The notes under the pieces: generated by a model
The model's database searches: none
What the model was told of the DNA's origin: nothing
What the model saw: the letters and a program-made list of their open reading frames with translations, nothing else
Shown here: positions 21,728 through 33,900 of the stretch, one piece after another
How positions within the stretch are numbered: the first letter of the stretch is position 1
How the letters are laid out: each line of letters opens with the position of its first letter
DNA from: Enchytraeus crypticus
Taxonomy: Eukaryota > Annelida > Clitellata > Enchytraeida > Enchytraeidae
Length of the DNA: 64,000 nt
Reading direction: 5' to 3'
Assembly (NCBI GenBank): GCA_905160935.1
Contig: CAJHZI010000463.1
Span: 802,001 to 866,000 of the forward strand
Translations under genes and position numbers: made by a program

Positions 21728-22129
21728 GATAGGCTACAGTTGAGTGTGAACACAAGTGTATTTGCCTTTGATCTGTAAGATATGATCAGACACAACAAGA
21801 TTGCGATAGCATGACTCTAGCATAGCAATAGATATTTATCGCTATGCTAGAGTTCATAGCATACCAATATATGGCTAGAGGTATTAGCGTAATTCCTACT
21901 TTGCCGCATGCAACAAAATGGTGTAGCTGGTTGCGATATCTACACCTTAATGCTATCTAGCAATGGCTTGGAAATAATATGGCTACTGAAGTGGCTTATG
22001 TTAAGGTGTGAATATGGCTTAGTCTTTTGCTAAGGGATTAGTTCGTTAATCGATGGAGTGCTCTTTATGAAAGCGAAAGAAGAATGTGAATTGGGATATG
22101 TATCAAAGATCAGCCACTAGACAGAACAC

Positions 22130-22158
22130 GAGAGAGAGAGAGAGAGAGAGAGAGAAAT

Positions 22159-22189
<31 letters not shown>

Positions 22190-22389
22190 AATAGAGAGAA
22201 AGATAGTGAGAGAGAGAGAGAGACAGACGAGAGAGAGAGAATAGAGAGAGAGGGGGGAAAGAGAGAGAGAGAGAGAGAAAGAAAGAGCGAGAGAGAAGAG
22301 AGAGAGAGAGTGAGATGGAGACAGTGAGTGAGAGAGAAGAGAGAGAAGAGAGAGTGAGATGGAGACAGTGAGTGAGAGAGAAGAGAGAG

Positions 22390-22421
<32 letters not shown>

Positions 22422-22495
22422 CAAGAGAGCGAGAGAAGAGAGAGAGAGAAAAGAGAGATAAAGAGAGAGCGAGAGAGAGAAGAGAGAGATAGCTA
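22130..22495. repeat. Long GA-rich microsatellite
   Basis: 365 bp of interrupted (GA)n with GAGTGAGATGGAGACAGT higher-order repeats, directly upstream of the CAGCTG-rich block. Confidence 0.9.
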
Positions 22496-22499
22496 GTTA

Positions 22500-22858
22500 C
22501 GCTCGTAGTTCCTGAGCCCACCAACTGCAGCAGCTGATCTCTAGCAGCTGCGTCTCAATTCATTCGCTGCTGTCGTTAGCTGCTCCTCAATTCATTCGCA
22601 GCTGCCGTTAGGTGTTGTCACGGCTTCGCCTCAATTCACTCGCTTCCGTTAGCTGCGCCTCCAATCATTCGCAGCCGCCGTTAGCTGTTCTCACAGCTGC
22701 GCCTTTGTTCTGCAGCTGTCACGTGCAGCAGCTGTCAGACACCAGGAACTCTGCTTGACTGGAGCGACCCTCACACAGTCGCAGCTACAGCTGCTGCTTC
22801 AGTCAAACCATCGTTCTGTATCTTCATTCAACTGTGTCTAGTATTAAGTTATAGGTAA
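22500..22858 (+). promoter_or_regulatory. CAGCTG-rich block after a GA tract; candidate septin promoter and 5' leader exon
   Basis: Seen: a locally GC-richer, non-coding segment with many CAGCTG E-box cores and imperfect direct repeats of TCAATTCATTCGC with GTTAGCTG. It is preceded by 365 bp of GA repeats and followed by TATAG/gtaaaa, which could be a donor. Inferred: a promoter or untranslated first exon of the septin starting at 27431. A GC-richer repeat remnant is the alternative. Confidence 0.3.
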
Positions 22859-23033
22859 AATACTGTAGAGTTAGATGCCATTTTCTAATTTACTATCAGT
22901 CACTCTATAAGAAAGAAATCATTGCATAAAATGTATCTGTCATAATGTAGCCATGTATACACTGTAGAAGATTTTGCTAAAGATTTATATTCAGGAAGAT
23001 TTCTAATCCAGCCGTCTAAGCTAGTGTATAGTA

Positions 23034-23157
23034 TAGCTAAGGTTAACGTCAGTTTCCTCACTCGAAAGCGATGTCAGTGACGGGCGAGCCCAGGATTTGA
23101 ACATGCACATACTGATCCGCTGTCGAATATCTTACCGACCTAGCCACTGGCTCCAGC
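23034..23157 (-). repeat. tRNA-SINE family 1
   Basis: Well-preserved antisense copy ending in GCCACTGGCTCCAGCC, the complement of the 5' head. Confidence 0.8.
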
Positions 23158-23596
23158 CTGTGTGTATGAGTGGACTCTTGGGCTGCATGAGTGTTTAAAA
23201 CTGTGGGAGAAAAACCAATAAGTATGTCACAGTAAAATGTAATGCCCAATTCATTTTAAATTAAGTAACTTAATTTGCTGCTATTACAAACAAAGTACAT
23301 TAGACTGTCAATAGTAGAAAAAGCAGCTTTCCTTACTGTAAGAAAATAATGAACTCATTTTATAAAGTTTAATTGTAGAAACTTATTTTAGAAAGTTTAT
23401 TGAAATTAAATGCTTAATATAAATAATTTTGAAATAATTATAAATTAATAATGAACTCATTTTGCCAAGGTGAAGCTGAGAGCAAGCGATTCACAGAAGC
23501 TATAGCAGTTGGAACTTACAATGTCTTGTATTTTTACATGTACAATGTTTAAGTAACAACTCCCATCTCATCAACTTATTATTATTATTATTATTA

Positions 23597-23765
23597 ATTT
23601 GCGCTGAACTGAGATTAATATCTCGGACGTTCACTGGACTGATTATACGGAAAATGGTCTAAATTGCCTAATGGATTTAACACTGTGATATTAAAAGTGA
23701 TAGATATCAACATATAGTTGATCATTTCACTATAATGCGTGTTTACTTTTTTATGGGACGTAAAG
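23597..23765 (+). repeat. tRNA-SINE family 2, 5'-truncated
   Basis: Starts after the B box at GCGCTGAACTGAG. The rest of the body is well preserved. Confidence 0.75.
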
Positions 23766-23824
23766 GCGTAACGGTGTCACATTACGAAAAATCATAAATC
23801 ATAAATAATAACAATAATAAGTAA

Positions 23825-24084
23825 AAAAGCTAATGTTAACGTCAGTTTCCTCACTCGAAAGCGATGTGAATAACAGGAGAGCCAGGATTTAAACACGGCA
23901 CATACTGATCCGCGGTCGAGTATCTTACCGAAGTCGGTAAGATACTCGACCGCGGTTCAGTAGGTGCGGGTTCAAATCCTGGGTTCTCCCGTCACTGACA
24001 TCGCTTTCGAGTGAGGAAACTGACGTTAACCTTAGCTTTAGCTTTAGCTTTTTTTGCCGACATCACCACTGGCTCCATCCAGTG
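23825..24084. repeat. Nested inverted SINE pair (family 1 within family 1)
   Basis: An antisense copy is interrupted near TACCGA by a sense copy lacking its first bases and ending in (TTAGCT)-type repeats. The host copy's head then resumes at GCCGACATCACCACTGG. A short CCGA duplication at the joins suggests a target-site duplication. Confidence 0.75.
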
Positions 24085-24444
24085 ATACTAACAGCCATGG
24101 CAATAAACAGTGGCAATAATAGCAGAGTATTTTTTTACATTTTTCAACTAACATTTTTTTCAAGATAAAATCTAAAACGCTGAATAAAAATGCATTAGTA
24201 TTCGGAAAATTATATTGTTGAAAAATAAAAGTTCAATGTTTCATTACATTAATACTATAATACTGCAGTAATATTAGTAAATTCATTTAAAAATATTAAA
24301 AATATTAGTTACTTCACTACCATTGTTCGGTGGAATAAAACTGTTTATAGTTATCTCATCGGTAAAATTGAAAATCTTCACTATCGCTCTCCATATATAC
24401 GTATTTTACTTCTTTAAATGTCAGAACTCCTTGCCATAACATAA

Positions 24445-24560
24445 CAACAATTAGAATGCTACTGTCATCAATGACAATATCGAGCGCTACTGAGACAAAT
24501 CCAAGGCGATGAGCAAATGTCCAAACGGTGCAAATTACAAATCCAGAAGATCAGTATGTA
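24445..24560 (-). repeat. Dispersed ~125-bp element, copy 2
   Basis: Same blocks as copy 1 with several differences (CTACTGTCATCAATGACAAT). Confidence 0.68.
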
Positions 24561-24697
24561 CAATAATCTTCTTTATGTGCAGTATAGGAACCAAAGAATT
24601 AGGCCTACATCAGCACTATTGTTTCCTTAACGATTTTAATCTAAACTCAGCAAAATCAATTAAGTAATTGTAACTAAATTTTTGAAATTTTTTTAAA

Positions 24698-24805
24698 CAT
24701 CAGTGTCTTGCTTTAGGGCATTTCAGTGACGGAGTGAGCACTGAATTTGAACCCTTCTCACACAGATCCGCTGTCGAACAACTTGTCAATAACCGGTTAA
24801 GCCCT
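24698..24805 (-). repeat. tRNA-SINE family 1, degenerate
   Basis: Retains CAGTGACGGAGTGAGC, an ATTTGAACCC B-box complement and GATCCGCTGTCGAACAA. Confidence 0.6.
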
Positions 24806-25114
24806 ATATGGTTAAGACATATCTTTGTAGTTTATATCATTCTTTTACCATTTTATTTTATTGGATTTCTGGTAAATATAGTAACTTATATATAAAATCA
24901 TAATTAATAAGTAAAATTTATGCATTGAATATATTATTTTTTTATAAAGAAATTGTGATCGTTTTCTGTCGATTCTTCGGATGTAAGATATCTCAGTGGC
25001 AGTTAGTGTAGAAGAAAGATGGATGACTGCAGAGAGGAAAGAACTAGACCGGAAGTAGTGGAATAGAAACATCTGCTGATGACTCATGCCCTGGATGATG
25101 CTATGGAGATGAGA

Positions 25115-25116
25115 AT

Positions 25117-25177
<61 letters not shown>

Positions 25178-25265
25178 AAGAGAAAGAGAGATAGAGAGAG
25201 AGATAGATAGAGAGATAGAGAGAGAGAGAGAAGAAGGAGAGAGAGAGAGAGAAGGGAAGGAGAAA
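25115..25265. repeat. (GA)n microsatellite
   Basis: GA run with GATA interruptions. Other GA/TC runs: 31878-32080, 34842-34900 and 62850-62930. Confidence 0.88.
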
Positions 25266-25855
25266 AGGAACATTTAGGCTAAACTTCTTGAACATGCATA
25301 AACATACTTAGATAGTTTAATTCTTAATGGACTCTTTGGAATGCTGAGATTTAGCCTATTTTAAGTCTTTAAATTCTCGAAATAGAATATTATATTTCAG
25401 TATGTTGCAATGTTAATTTCTTTCTTCCGTCATAAAATCAAATAGTTCCATATGAAAATGAAAATCTGTGCCGACAAGTTTGTCTTAACATATTTCACTA
25501 CTCAGTAGTATCCATATTGTCTAGGGCATCAGCAGAATTAATTATTTTGGAAAAGCATTCTAGTATAAAATTCGCCGACCTTTTACGTGTTTATTGAATC
25601 CTTATTGCTCTAACTATCTGCCAAACCACGTTGTGTAAGGATGATGGGTTATATTAAATATTTCTTTAGTATATCGTCTTGCGACAGGCCTGCGTTATAA
25701 TTCTTTTGCGAAAAAGTTTATCAAAAATGAATTTAATTAGATTAGGTCTACCATTACATTAATTAAATCATGATTATGATGTTATTAATTAGATTATGAC
25801 AATAATTATGTTAGAACCGAATAAAATTCTTTTGCGAGTGCTTTAATGCTGTGGC

Positions 25856-26590
25856 AGCGCTGCCATTGCCTGATACAGCTGCTACCCTATTGCCTGATAC
25901 AGCTGCTAACTTATAGCCTGATGCAGCTGCTAGCCTATTGCCTGATACAGCTGCTGATCTATTGCCTGGTACAGCTGCTGACCTATTGCCTGATACAGCT
26001 GCTACCTTATTGCCTGATACAGCTGCTACCCTACTGTCTGATACTGCTGCTAGATTGTTACCTGATATAATTGCTGCTGTATTGCCTGATACAGCTGCTA
26101 ACCTTTTGTCGATACAGCTGCTACTATAGTAACTAATACAGCTGATACCCTTGTGATCGACGCAGCTACTACCCTACTGACTGCTACAGCTGTTTTCCTA
26201 GTGATTGCTACAGCTGCTTCTCTAGTAACTGCTGCAGCTGCTGTCCTAGTAATTGCTGTAGCTGCTTCTCTAGTAACTGCTGTTGCTGCTTCTCTAGTAA
26301 CTGCTACAGCTGCTGTCCTAGTGACTGCAACAGCTGCTGTCCTAATAACTGCTCCAGCTGCTGTCCTAGTGATTGTTGCAGCGGCTGTCCTAATTCCTGT
26401 TACAGCTGCTTCTCTAGTAACTGCTCCAGCTGCTGTCCTAGTGACTGCTGCAGCGGCTGTCCTAATTCCTTCTACATCTGCTTCTCTAGTGACTTCTGCA
26501 GCTGCTGTCCTATTGACTGCTACAACTACTGCCATATTGACTGCTCCAGCTGCTGTCCTAGTAACTGCTGTAGCTGCTACCCCATTGACT
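25856..26590. repeat. 24-bp satellite with CAGCTG in most units
   Basis: About 30 units in two subfamilies, CAGCTGCTACCCTATTGCCT-type to about 26100 and CAGCTGCTGTCCTAGTGACT-type after. The unit length is divisible by three, so long frames stay open on both strands. Confidence 0.92.
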
Positions 26591-26971
26591 GAAGCAGCAG
26601 CGTGATGGTCACACATTAAAGAGCTCTATTCACGGAGCCTATAGGGCTGTGGCCTGGCTTATCTCTACTAGTCACGCTGTGAATCAGCGCATCTGTTTCA
26701 TATTATTCCTGTCTCAGATACTACAGATGTTTGCTAGTTGTATTTACACTCCAGACAGAAACAATACTCTCTGACAGCGCCATTGTGCTATATTTCTACT
26801 AGGGCTTTATATATTGTGAAAGTCATGTTTAAAATAACTAATATTGGACGTGTTTTTTCAGAAGCACTAAAATTGCGTAGACGCTTTTATGTTGGTATTT
26901 TAGCGGCCAATTTCTGGCTATAGACTATTTCTTTAATTTTAGCTATACAATTCTGCAAAATTAATTAGTGT

Positions 26972-27092
26972 AGCTATTCGTGATGGCCTCTTGCTGAGAA
27001 GCAGGATGCCATCGGTTCGAATCCCAACCGGACCGTCTCTGACAGTGTCTCTTGTGATACGGAAACAGACGTTAAACTTAGCCTTAGCTTTT
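26972..27092 (+). repeat. tRNA-SINE family 3
   Basis: B box GGTTCGAATCCCAACC, then CCGTCTCTGACAGTGTCT and GGAAACAGACGTTAAAC. A sister copy is at 61853-61972. Confidence 0.72.
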
Positions 27093-27189
27093 TTGCTTTA
27101 TACAATATTAGCGTAGGCTCTACAATGATAAATGTTAAAGACTTTTTAAATTTCAGCAATGAATTATAAATCTGCTACAATCTATCTCT

Positions 27190-27395
27190 CGGATTATTAA
27201 CTGAGATAAAATTAGTATCATTAATAAGATTACTAATATTGATAATATTACTATCACTGATAAAATTACTATCATAGATAGGATTACAATCATTGACAAA
27301 ATTACTATCATTGACAAAATTACTATATTGATAAGATCCCTATCACTGATAATATTACTATCATTGACAAAATTACTATCATTGATAACGAAGTC
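27190..27395. repeat. ~21-bp minisatellite
   Basis: Units of AAAATTACTATCATTGACA and variants immediately upstream of septin coding exon 1. Confidence 0.85.
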
Positions 27396-27430
27396 CAGAC
27401 TAAACCTAACTTCAAGGATATCTCGACGTC

Positions 27431-27973
27431 ATGACCTCCTATTCGCCTACAGTATCCCGGGCAGGGTCGGGTCGGGTCGGGCTCTCAGAATACACCGCCC
27501 AGCGCCTTGCTGAGCTCAGGGCTCGACGGGCCGAGGCCGAGGCGGACTCGGGCAGCCTGAAGGCCTCTGAAGCTTCCCCGTCCTCGTCTAGTCCCTCCAT
27601 AAAACCTCCAACAGAAAAACCCGCTCTTCCCACAAAACCTCCCATAAACCCTCGTCCGGCTGCCACTTCGCCACTTTCACCAACTTCTGACCTGGATAAG
27701 GGTGAGTCCTCTTCGTCCCTGGTGCAGTCTGTCACAGAGACACCGGTGAGGAATGGGTCAGAGTCGACCCCAAGAAGAACCCAGTCGGCCACGGTGGCGG
27801 ATTCGGCCAGCAGAAGGATTGGAGGAGTTGCTAACGGGGGCGAGATAGGGAGCGACGGCCGGCCCCCCATAGGTTTAGTGTCCGGAGGTGGCATGCTTCA
27901 GGTGGGGTCGTCGTTCAGGCAGATGAGACCCTCAAGTCCTTCCTCTGCGTCGATCAGCTCTAGATACGACGAG
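27431..27973 (+). CDS. Septin exon 1: disordered N-terminal extension
   Basis: ATG at 27431 ([12 protein letters not shown]). It encodes 181 residues rich in Ser, Pro, Arg and Gly, with repeated proline motifs such as [14 protein letters not shown] that could bind SH3 domains. It is GC-richer than its surroundings. Donor gtacgt, phase 0. An upstream in-frame extension cannot be excluded. Confidence 0.8.
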
Positions 27974-30830
27974 GTACGTTCACAACATTACAAATATTAA
28001 ATGTTAGATACTCGACCGCGGATCAGTATGTACGGGTTCAAATCCTGGGTTCGCCCGTCACTGTCATCGCTTTCGATTGAGGAAACTGACGTTAACGTTA
28101 GTTTTACCAGCTTTTAAATATTATTAATGTCGTAATGAACTAGAGGAAGGAATTGATTATTATTGAAGGCTGTGTTGTTCTGTTGCTGGACCCATTGAAA
28201 TATACATGTGAATCTTTAAAACTTAGAACTGATCAGGGTGTAAATCTCGGACATGCAAAGTACCGGTAAAATGGACAATTGACAACCCAAAGATTTAAGC
28301 TTGCGTTTGTAAAAGTGATAGATATCATCATGGATGGTCATTAATTATAATGTTTGTTTAGGTTTTTAGTAGCAAAATGTGTGATTTGTGTTTCTTCGAT
28401 CGAGAGGTTTAGTATAAGTGGTTTAGTAGAAGTTGTAGAGTTACTGAGTATTTATGAATTGAAATATATAATATATATTTTTATATATGAATTATTAACA
28501 GTGAAACTGAGGTAGATAGAGAAACAGAGAATGACAGAGTGAGAGAGAGAGAGAGAGAGCGATAGAGAAAGAGAGAAAATGATAGACTCAAGTACGGATA
28601 GCAGCGCATTGACAAACAGGGGTGGGTAACTGGTAGCTGGGCTGCTGGGGTTGTGTGTTTTCCTTTAATTTCGCTGCCAATAAATTAGATACATGACTGG
28701 ATCTACCGCACTCCAGTTCTGTATAATAACAATTTCATCCCGTTGTCTGCCATACTCCTGCCATCTACTGTATAATAACACTGATTGTATGCTCATGTGG
28801 CAACGACTGATTGTAACACTTCTGTCCGGATGTGCAATCGATTGTTTGATTGATTATGTTTGATTAATCGAATTTCTGATATAGATTGTTCGTTTTTGGA
28901 TCGATTTTGTAAATATACATGTAGTTAATTCAAGCAACAAACAACAAGATACATTGGCCCTATACTTGTATATATGTATTACTGTGTCTATGCTTAATTA
29001 CAAAGTAAACTAATAGCATCCAAAGCGCCGTTGCATGGTATTGTTAGCAGATGGCGTAATTACATATAACCGGCCAGATGTTAGACAAACTTTGTAGAAA
29101 CAGTAATAAGGGTCCAGTAGCCAATGATATTCCCCCACCTAATCCACTTAGTGAGTAACCACCCCTCCCCCTCTCCTCCCCGTCTCCTCTTTTCCAAAAA
29201 CCAATTCTTCTGAGGTAATGGACTCAAACATATTCTGTTTGTTTGCATTATTATTTCATTTCTTTATTTACATTATATGGAAACCATGTAAAATATTTTA
29301 CATATTTTAAATATTTTCACATATTTTTACAGTGCCATGTAAAAAAAGCTAATGTTAACGTCAGTTTCCTCGCTCGAAAGCGATGTCAGTGACGGGCGAG
29401 CCCAGGATTTGAACTCCGCTCCAGTACTGATCCGCGGTCGAGTATCTTACCGACATCACCACTTTCTACAGCCAGTGATCATGAGTCCTTTTTTATTTAC
29501 ATTTCTAGCCTACAATATTTATGTCACGTGATCTAGTCATCTTTGTCCCACGTGACCAGTTATCCGTATTTGTGCGCAGATAGTTTACTACGAATATATT
29601 TCTTTTATTACATAACTTGCCAAAATAAAAGCAATTAAAATTTCACTTAATCAATTAATTCTCAGATACTGTACATGATATCGCTTGTTTGTTTTAATTT
29701 AAGTAAATCACTTCGGATGTTATGTGTGTTAATCAGCCCATGGTTATGAATAGTATTAATATGACATATGGTTTCAACGCAACCTGGGGGAGGAGAAGGG
29801 GTGAGAATTTTAAAAAGATATTCTGAGGTCTGTAGGTCAGAGTTCATTTCCTTTCCCAGTTCTTTATCTAAGCAACATGTCGGATTCCAATGAATCACTT
29901 ACAATTATCGCAACGATAGGCCGCCGTTTCTTTGTATACTGGTGGCGATTAAACGTTTTCTTTTCTAAACAATGAATAAAGCCAACTATGCAATTCTTTT
30001 AGTGCATATTGGCTTCCTGTTCTCTTTTTCTCATTATTTTTGTTGTAGTATTTGGCGACAGAACCAAGACACATATTTTTTACATAATCTGATCTCTGTG
30101 TCATGACATGCGCTTTCTGGACCAAAGAGTTAATGTTACCGCAAATTGTTTGATCCTGGGTTTTAAATATTTCATTCTTGTTTTAGAAATTTGTATAATT
30201 CGTTCACAACATTGTGAACGGATACTGAGGTGTTATACATTGTCATCTTAAATATCTAAGTTGATCACCTTTAGCGTGCTATTAAAGTATATTAAATCTA
30301 GAGATTAATGACACAAGCTGCAGCAAAGCAATAAAGACTAGAACTTAGGCAATGACATGTTGTAATCTAATGATGAATATTGCGAACTTTTTGTACGCAG
30401 TTTAATAATTAGTCAATAACCCTTTTTCTGACCCTCTCGCCTCGGATCTTGGACTAGCACTGTTTTGATATCTCTTTCTCTTGAGGTCTTAGTTAACTCA
30501 GTCGTCATCATGAGGTGCTTTCGCATCTTCTGATGCAAAGTCTGCTTGAAACGTCCCTGACATTGCCCTTAAATCCTTATTGATTGATTGATTTATAATA
30601 CTGTAATTATGTCCCTTACTTTCAGAACAAATATTATAGATATTATATATATGTTATGCTACTTACTGCCACCTCAACCACATTACCTACAGCGCTACCT
30701 ACATCACCACCTACCTCAACCGCATTATCTACAGAACTACCTACAGCACTTCCTGCCTCAATCACAGCCTCTGACTGGACTGACTGACAGGCACCTGATG
30801 ACGCTGTATCTCTCTTAGCTCACGGAGTCT

Positions 30831-30887
<57 letters not shown>

Positions 30888-30913
30888 CTCCGTGAGCTAA
30901 GAGAGATACAGCG

Positions 30914-30966
<53 letters not shown>

Positions 30967-33900
30967 TATATACTGTATATCAGTCTACGCAATTAACCGT
31001 TTTCATACGAGCTAATCAGAAATTCCTCTACATATCCGGGCATCATTCTGATTACTGTATGCATTTAATTTGATTTGTTATATTGAACCAAACATCAGCA
31101 GTAAGCAGATACGATCGGTAACGATAAATCTTGTTTAATGTAATGGTTCACCGACTAAGTAATAGCTAAGGTTAACGTCAGTTTCCTCACCCGAAAGCGA
31201 TATCAGTGACGGGAGAGCACAGGATTTGAACCCCGCACATACTGATCAGCTATCGAATATCTTACCGACATCGTCACTGACTGGAGCCGGTAAGTAGTGA
31301 GTTATTAATCAAGGAGTAGTAAGTTCTAAGTACAGTATAAGTGAATAATTTATTATATAAATTATATTATTATCAAAATATACTTATAATAATTATTATA
31401 TTTATTTTAATTTTAGCAAATTCAATATATAAATTGTAGAGATAATTATAAGAAAATAATAAGCCTTTCACTTTCGACTTTCTCTTCGGCCACTGCAGAT
31501 ACAAGCTTCCACCTTTGATCTTGTTTGTAGATAAATGGAGGGCTCAAGACGTTCCTGACATCGAGTTCGGCGAGATTAAAGACGCTAAATCTTGATTGAT
31601 TGGTGAATTGTTGATTGATTATTTATTACGGTGTCTACATCAGAATTTGAAAATTGGCAAATCAGCCAGCTCCGCCTTTGAGTCTATCGAATGAGATATG
31701 AGCAAGCTAACATTAATAGAAAGTCTTACAAATATGTTCGAAGAAAAAGTCTCTTTAGTGGGAACCTACGTTTCGATCAGCTTCAGCATTCAGTGTATGC
31801 AGCATTACAATGTTTATTGGAAGTAGCAGTGCTGCAGTGTTTATACTAACTGCTGATATACTGTGACACTGCTGGTGTGAGAGAGAGTGAGAGAGACAGA
31901 GAGACAGAGAAGACAGACAGACAGACAGAGATAGAGAGAGAGAGAAGCAGAGAGACAGACAGACAGCTACAGAGGGAGAGACAGAGAAAGAGTGAGGAAG
32001 AGAGAGAGAGAGGGAGAGAGATAGAGTGTGTGTGAGAGAGAGAACAGACAGAGACAAAGGCAGACAGAGAAACAGAGAGACAAAGATAGGTATGAATGTC
32101 AGCGCAACATGCAGGTTTCAACTGATAAGGACCCACATTCTTATAGACTAATGAAATTTTATTAAAGATAAGTGTATAAACCAACTAATGTCTACACATA
32201 TTCATAAATTTAAGTGTTTACGTTAAATTAACAACTCTGGATAATTCGTCTATGAGTGAGGAGGCGGAATCGTTGGGTTGTTGGCAAGTTGTTCGACAGC
32301 GGATCAGTAGCTGCAGGTTCAACTTTAGTTCTGAACCGCCGCTGACATGTTATCAAGCAGGAAAATAATGGTAAACTTAGCTTTGACTTTAGAAAAAAGC
32401 TTTATTATTTGTTTCATCATGATCTTCTATACAATATGTGTTGCCAATATATTCATAGTATCTCTCTCTCTCTATTAATGTACTGCCTACTGGCAGGTCC
32501 ATGGCATATGGCGTCTCTCTTCTTCTCTATCTTGTCTTCCGTTTTCCTCTTCATGTCCGCATATAAGTGGACCTTTAAATCATTTGACATTCTTAACCTC
32601 GGTCTGCCTCTGTTTCTCTTTGCTTCCATTCTACCTTCTATGACTTCTTTCAGTAAACTTTCTTTTTAAAGTATAAGTCCAGCTCTTTGTCCTTTTTCTT
32701 GATGCATTTATCATTGTATCTAGCATCATTACTTTCTATCTATCCTAGATTCGTGCAAAGGCTAAACTAATTTCCCAGGTTTGACCGAAACAGCGCTTCT
32801 GGAGCTTAGGGGTGGGGTTAATTGACCGTAATATCAGCTCCGTACCACGCGGTTATTTTCTATTCGATATCTGACGTCAATTGACAACCCTGACATCATC
32901 CTTGTATGAGGAAACGAACGTTAAACAACTTAAATACTTATGCAGTATATCGAATGGTAGCTGACTTTAATAGACTAGATGTAGTAATCTCCAAGAACTC
33001 AGCACACTGTTCGGCTCAGTGTGCATGCACCATATTTGTGATAATTAGTAGAGATGGTAAGTTTATGAATTTCCAGAGTTCTGTTCGATTCGTTGAAAAT
33101 CAAAATTCGGTTCGGTTCGGGTTCGGTTAGCAGTTGACAATGTGATATTTAGCGCTATTAAAACATCTGACATACGCGCATTGCAGTGCATTGCTAGATG
33201 CGGGCAGCTCGCTACTTAGCTACCTACATACGTGTACGTGTTCTGATGAGACCTTAATCATGGGCATTTATAAACCTGGTGACTCAAGATTTCAGCACAA
33301 TATACCGCTAGGATATTGTAGGCTAGTTTTGCTGCGAATAATGTGATGCAGTCTACGGGATATCTCGATTAACTTTAACATTTTTATCTAGTGTTTGGTT
33401 GAAATATTAACTAATTGTTATTGCTTAAATTTTAAAAGTGCACTTGCATTGAAAATTTATAAGTAGGTGTACGACTCTGGTTTGAATCTCATTTAGTTTG
33501 GGATATATACGGAGTCTAGAATGATTGATATTCCTCTCTATAAGTTATAGTTGAGTCTCCTCTTGAGACACGATCGGTGAACGATTAGTCTAGTCTTCTG
33601 TGAACCTGCTAGTGCGAGACTATAGAGTAAATGAAAATGCTATATATTACTTTGAATGTTCAGTTATTGATACTGAGTTACTTATGGACTAAGGCAAAGG
33701 CAGAGAATATTATAAATATTCGGACTAAGTTCGTGAGATGCGATTTCTTCCTTTTGTATAGATCATTGCAGAATGGTAGCATTTAAATAAACTAGAATAT
33801 AGATATTAAATAGATTTTATGTTATTGCATACAATACCTTCAAATTCCCTCTTGTTGCTGTATCATTCTCAGTATCCGTGCATTTGAATTATGCGATATT

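Larger units (their letters stand above)
19403..22499. other. Intergenic region after cholinesterase
   Basis: No gene seen. Holds a LINE RT-tail fragment (20310-20600), two SINEs, an imperfect inverted repeat at 21810-21860, a LINE tail and a long GA tract. The cholinesterase poly(A) site could not be fixed; AATAAA at 21106 is one of several candidates. Confidence 0.55.
22859..27430. other. Repeat-rich region before septin coding exon 1
   Basis: No coding exon found. It contains SINEs, a LINE-like tail with GA tract, the 24-bp CAGCTG satellite and a roughly 21-bp minisatellite. It may be the septin 5' intron if the 22.5-kb block is a leader exon. Confidence 0.5.

Noticed and set aside
25846-26616. 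Ala/Val/Thr-rich 150-172-residue repeat proteins on both strands
   Set aside because: The 24-bp satellite keeps several frames open; there is no start context, splice evidence or family match.
27439-27894. Minus-strand 151-residue protein opposite septin exon 1
   Set aside because: Shadow frame of a GC-rich exon whose sense frame has correct splice phase.
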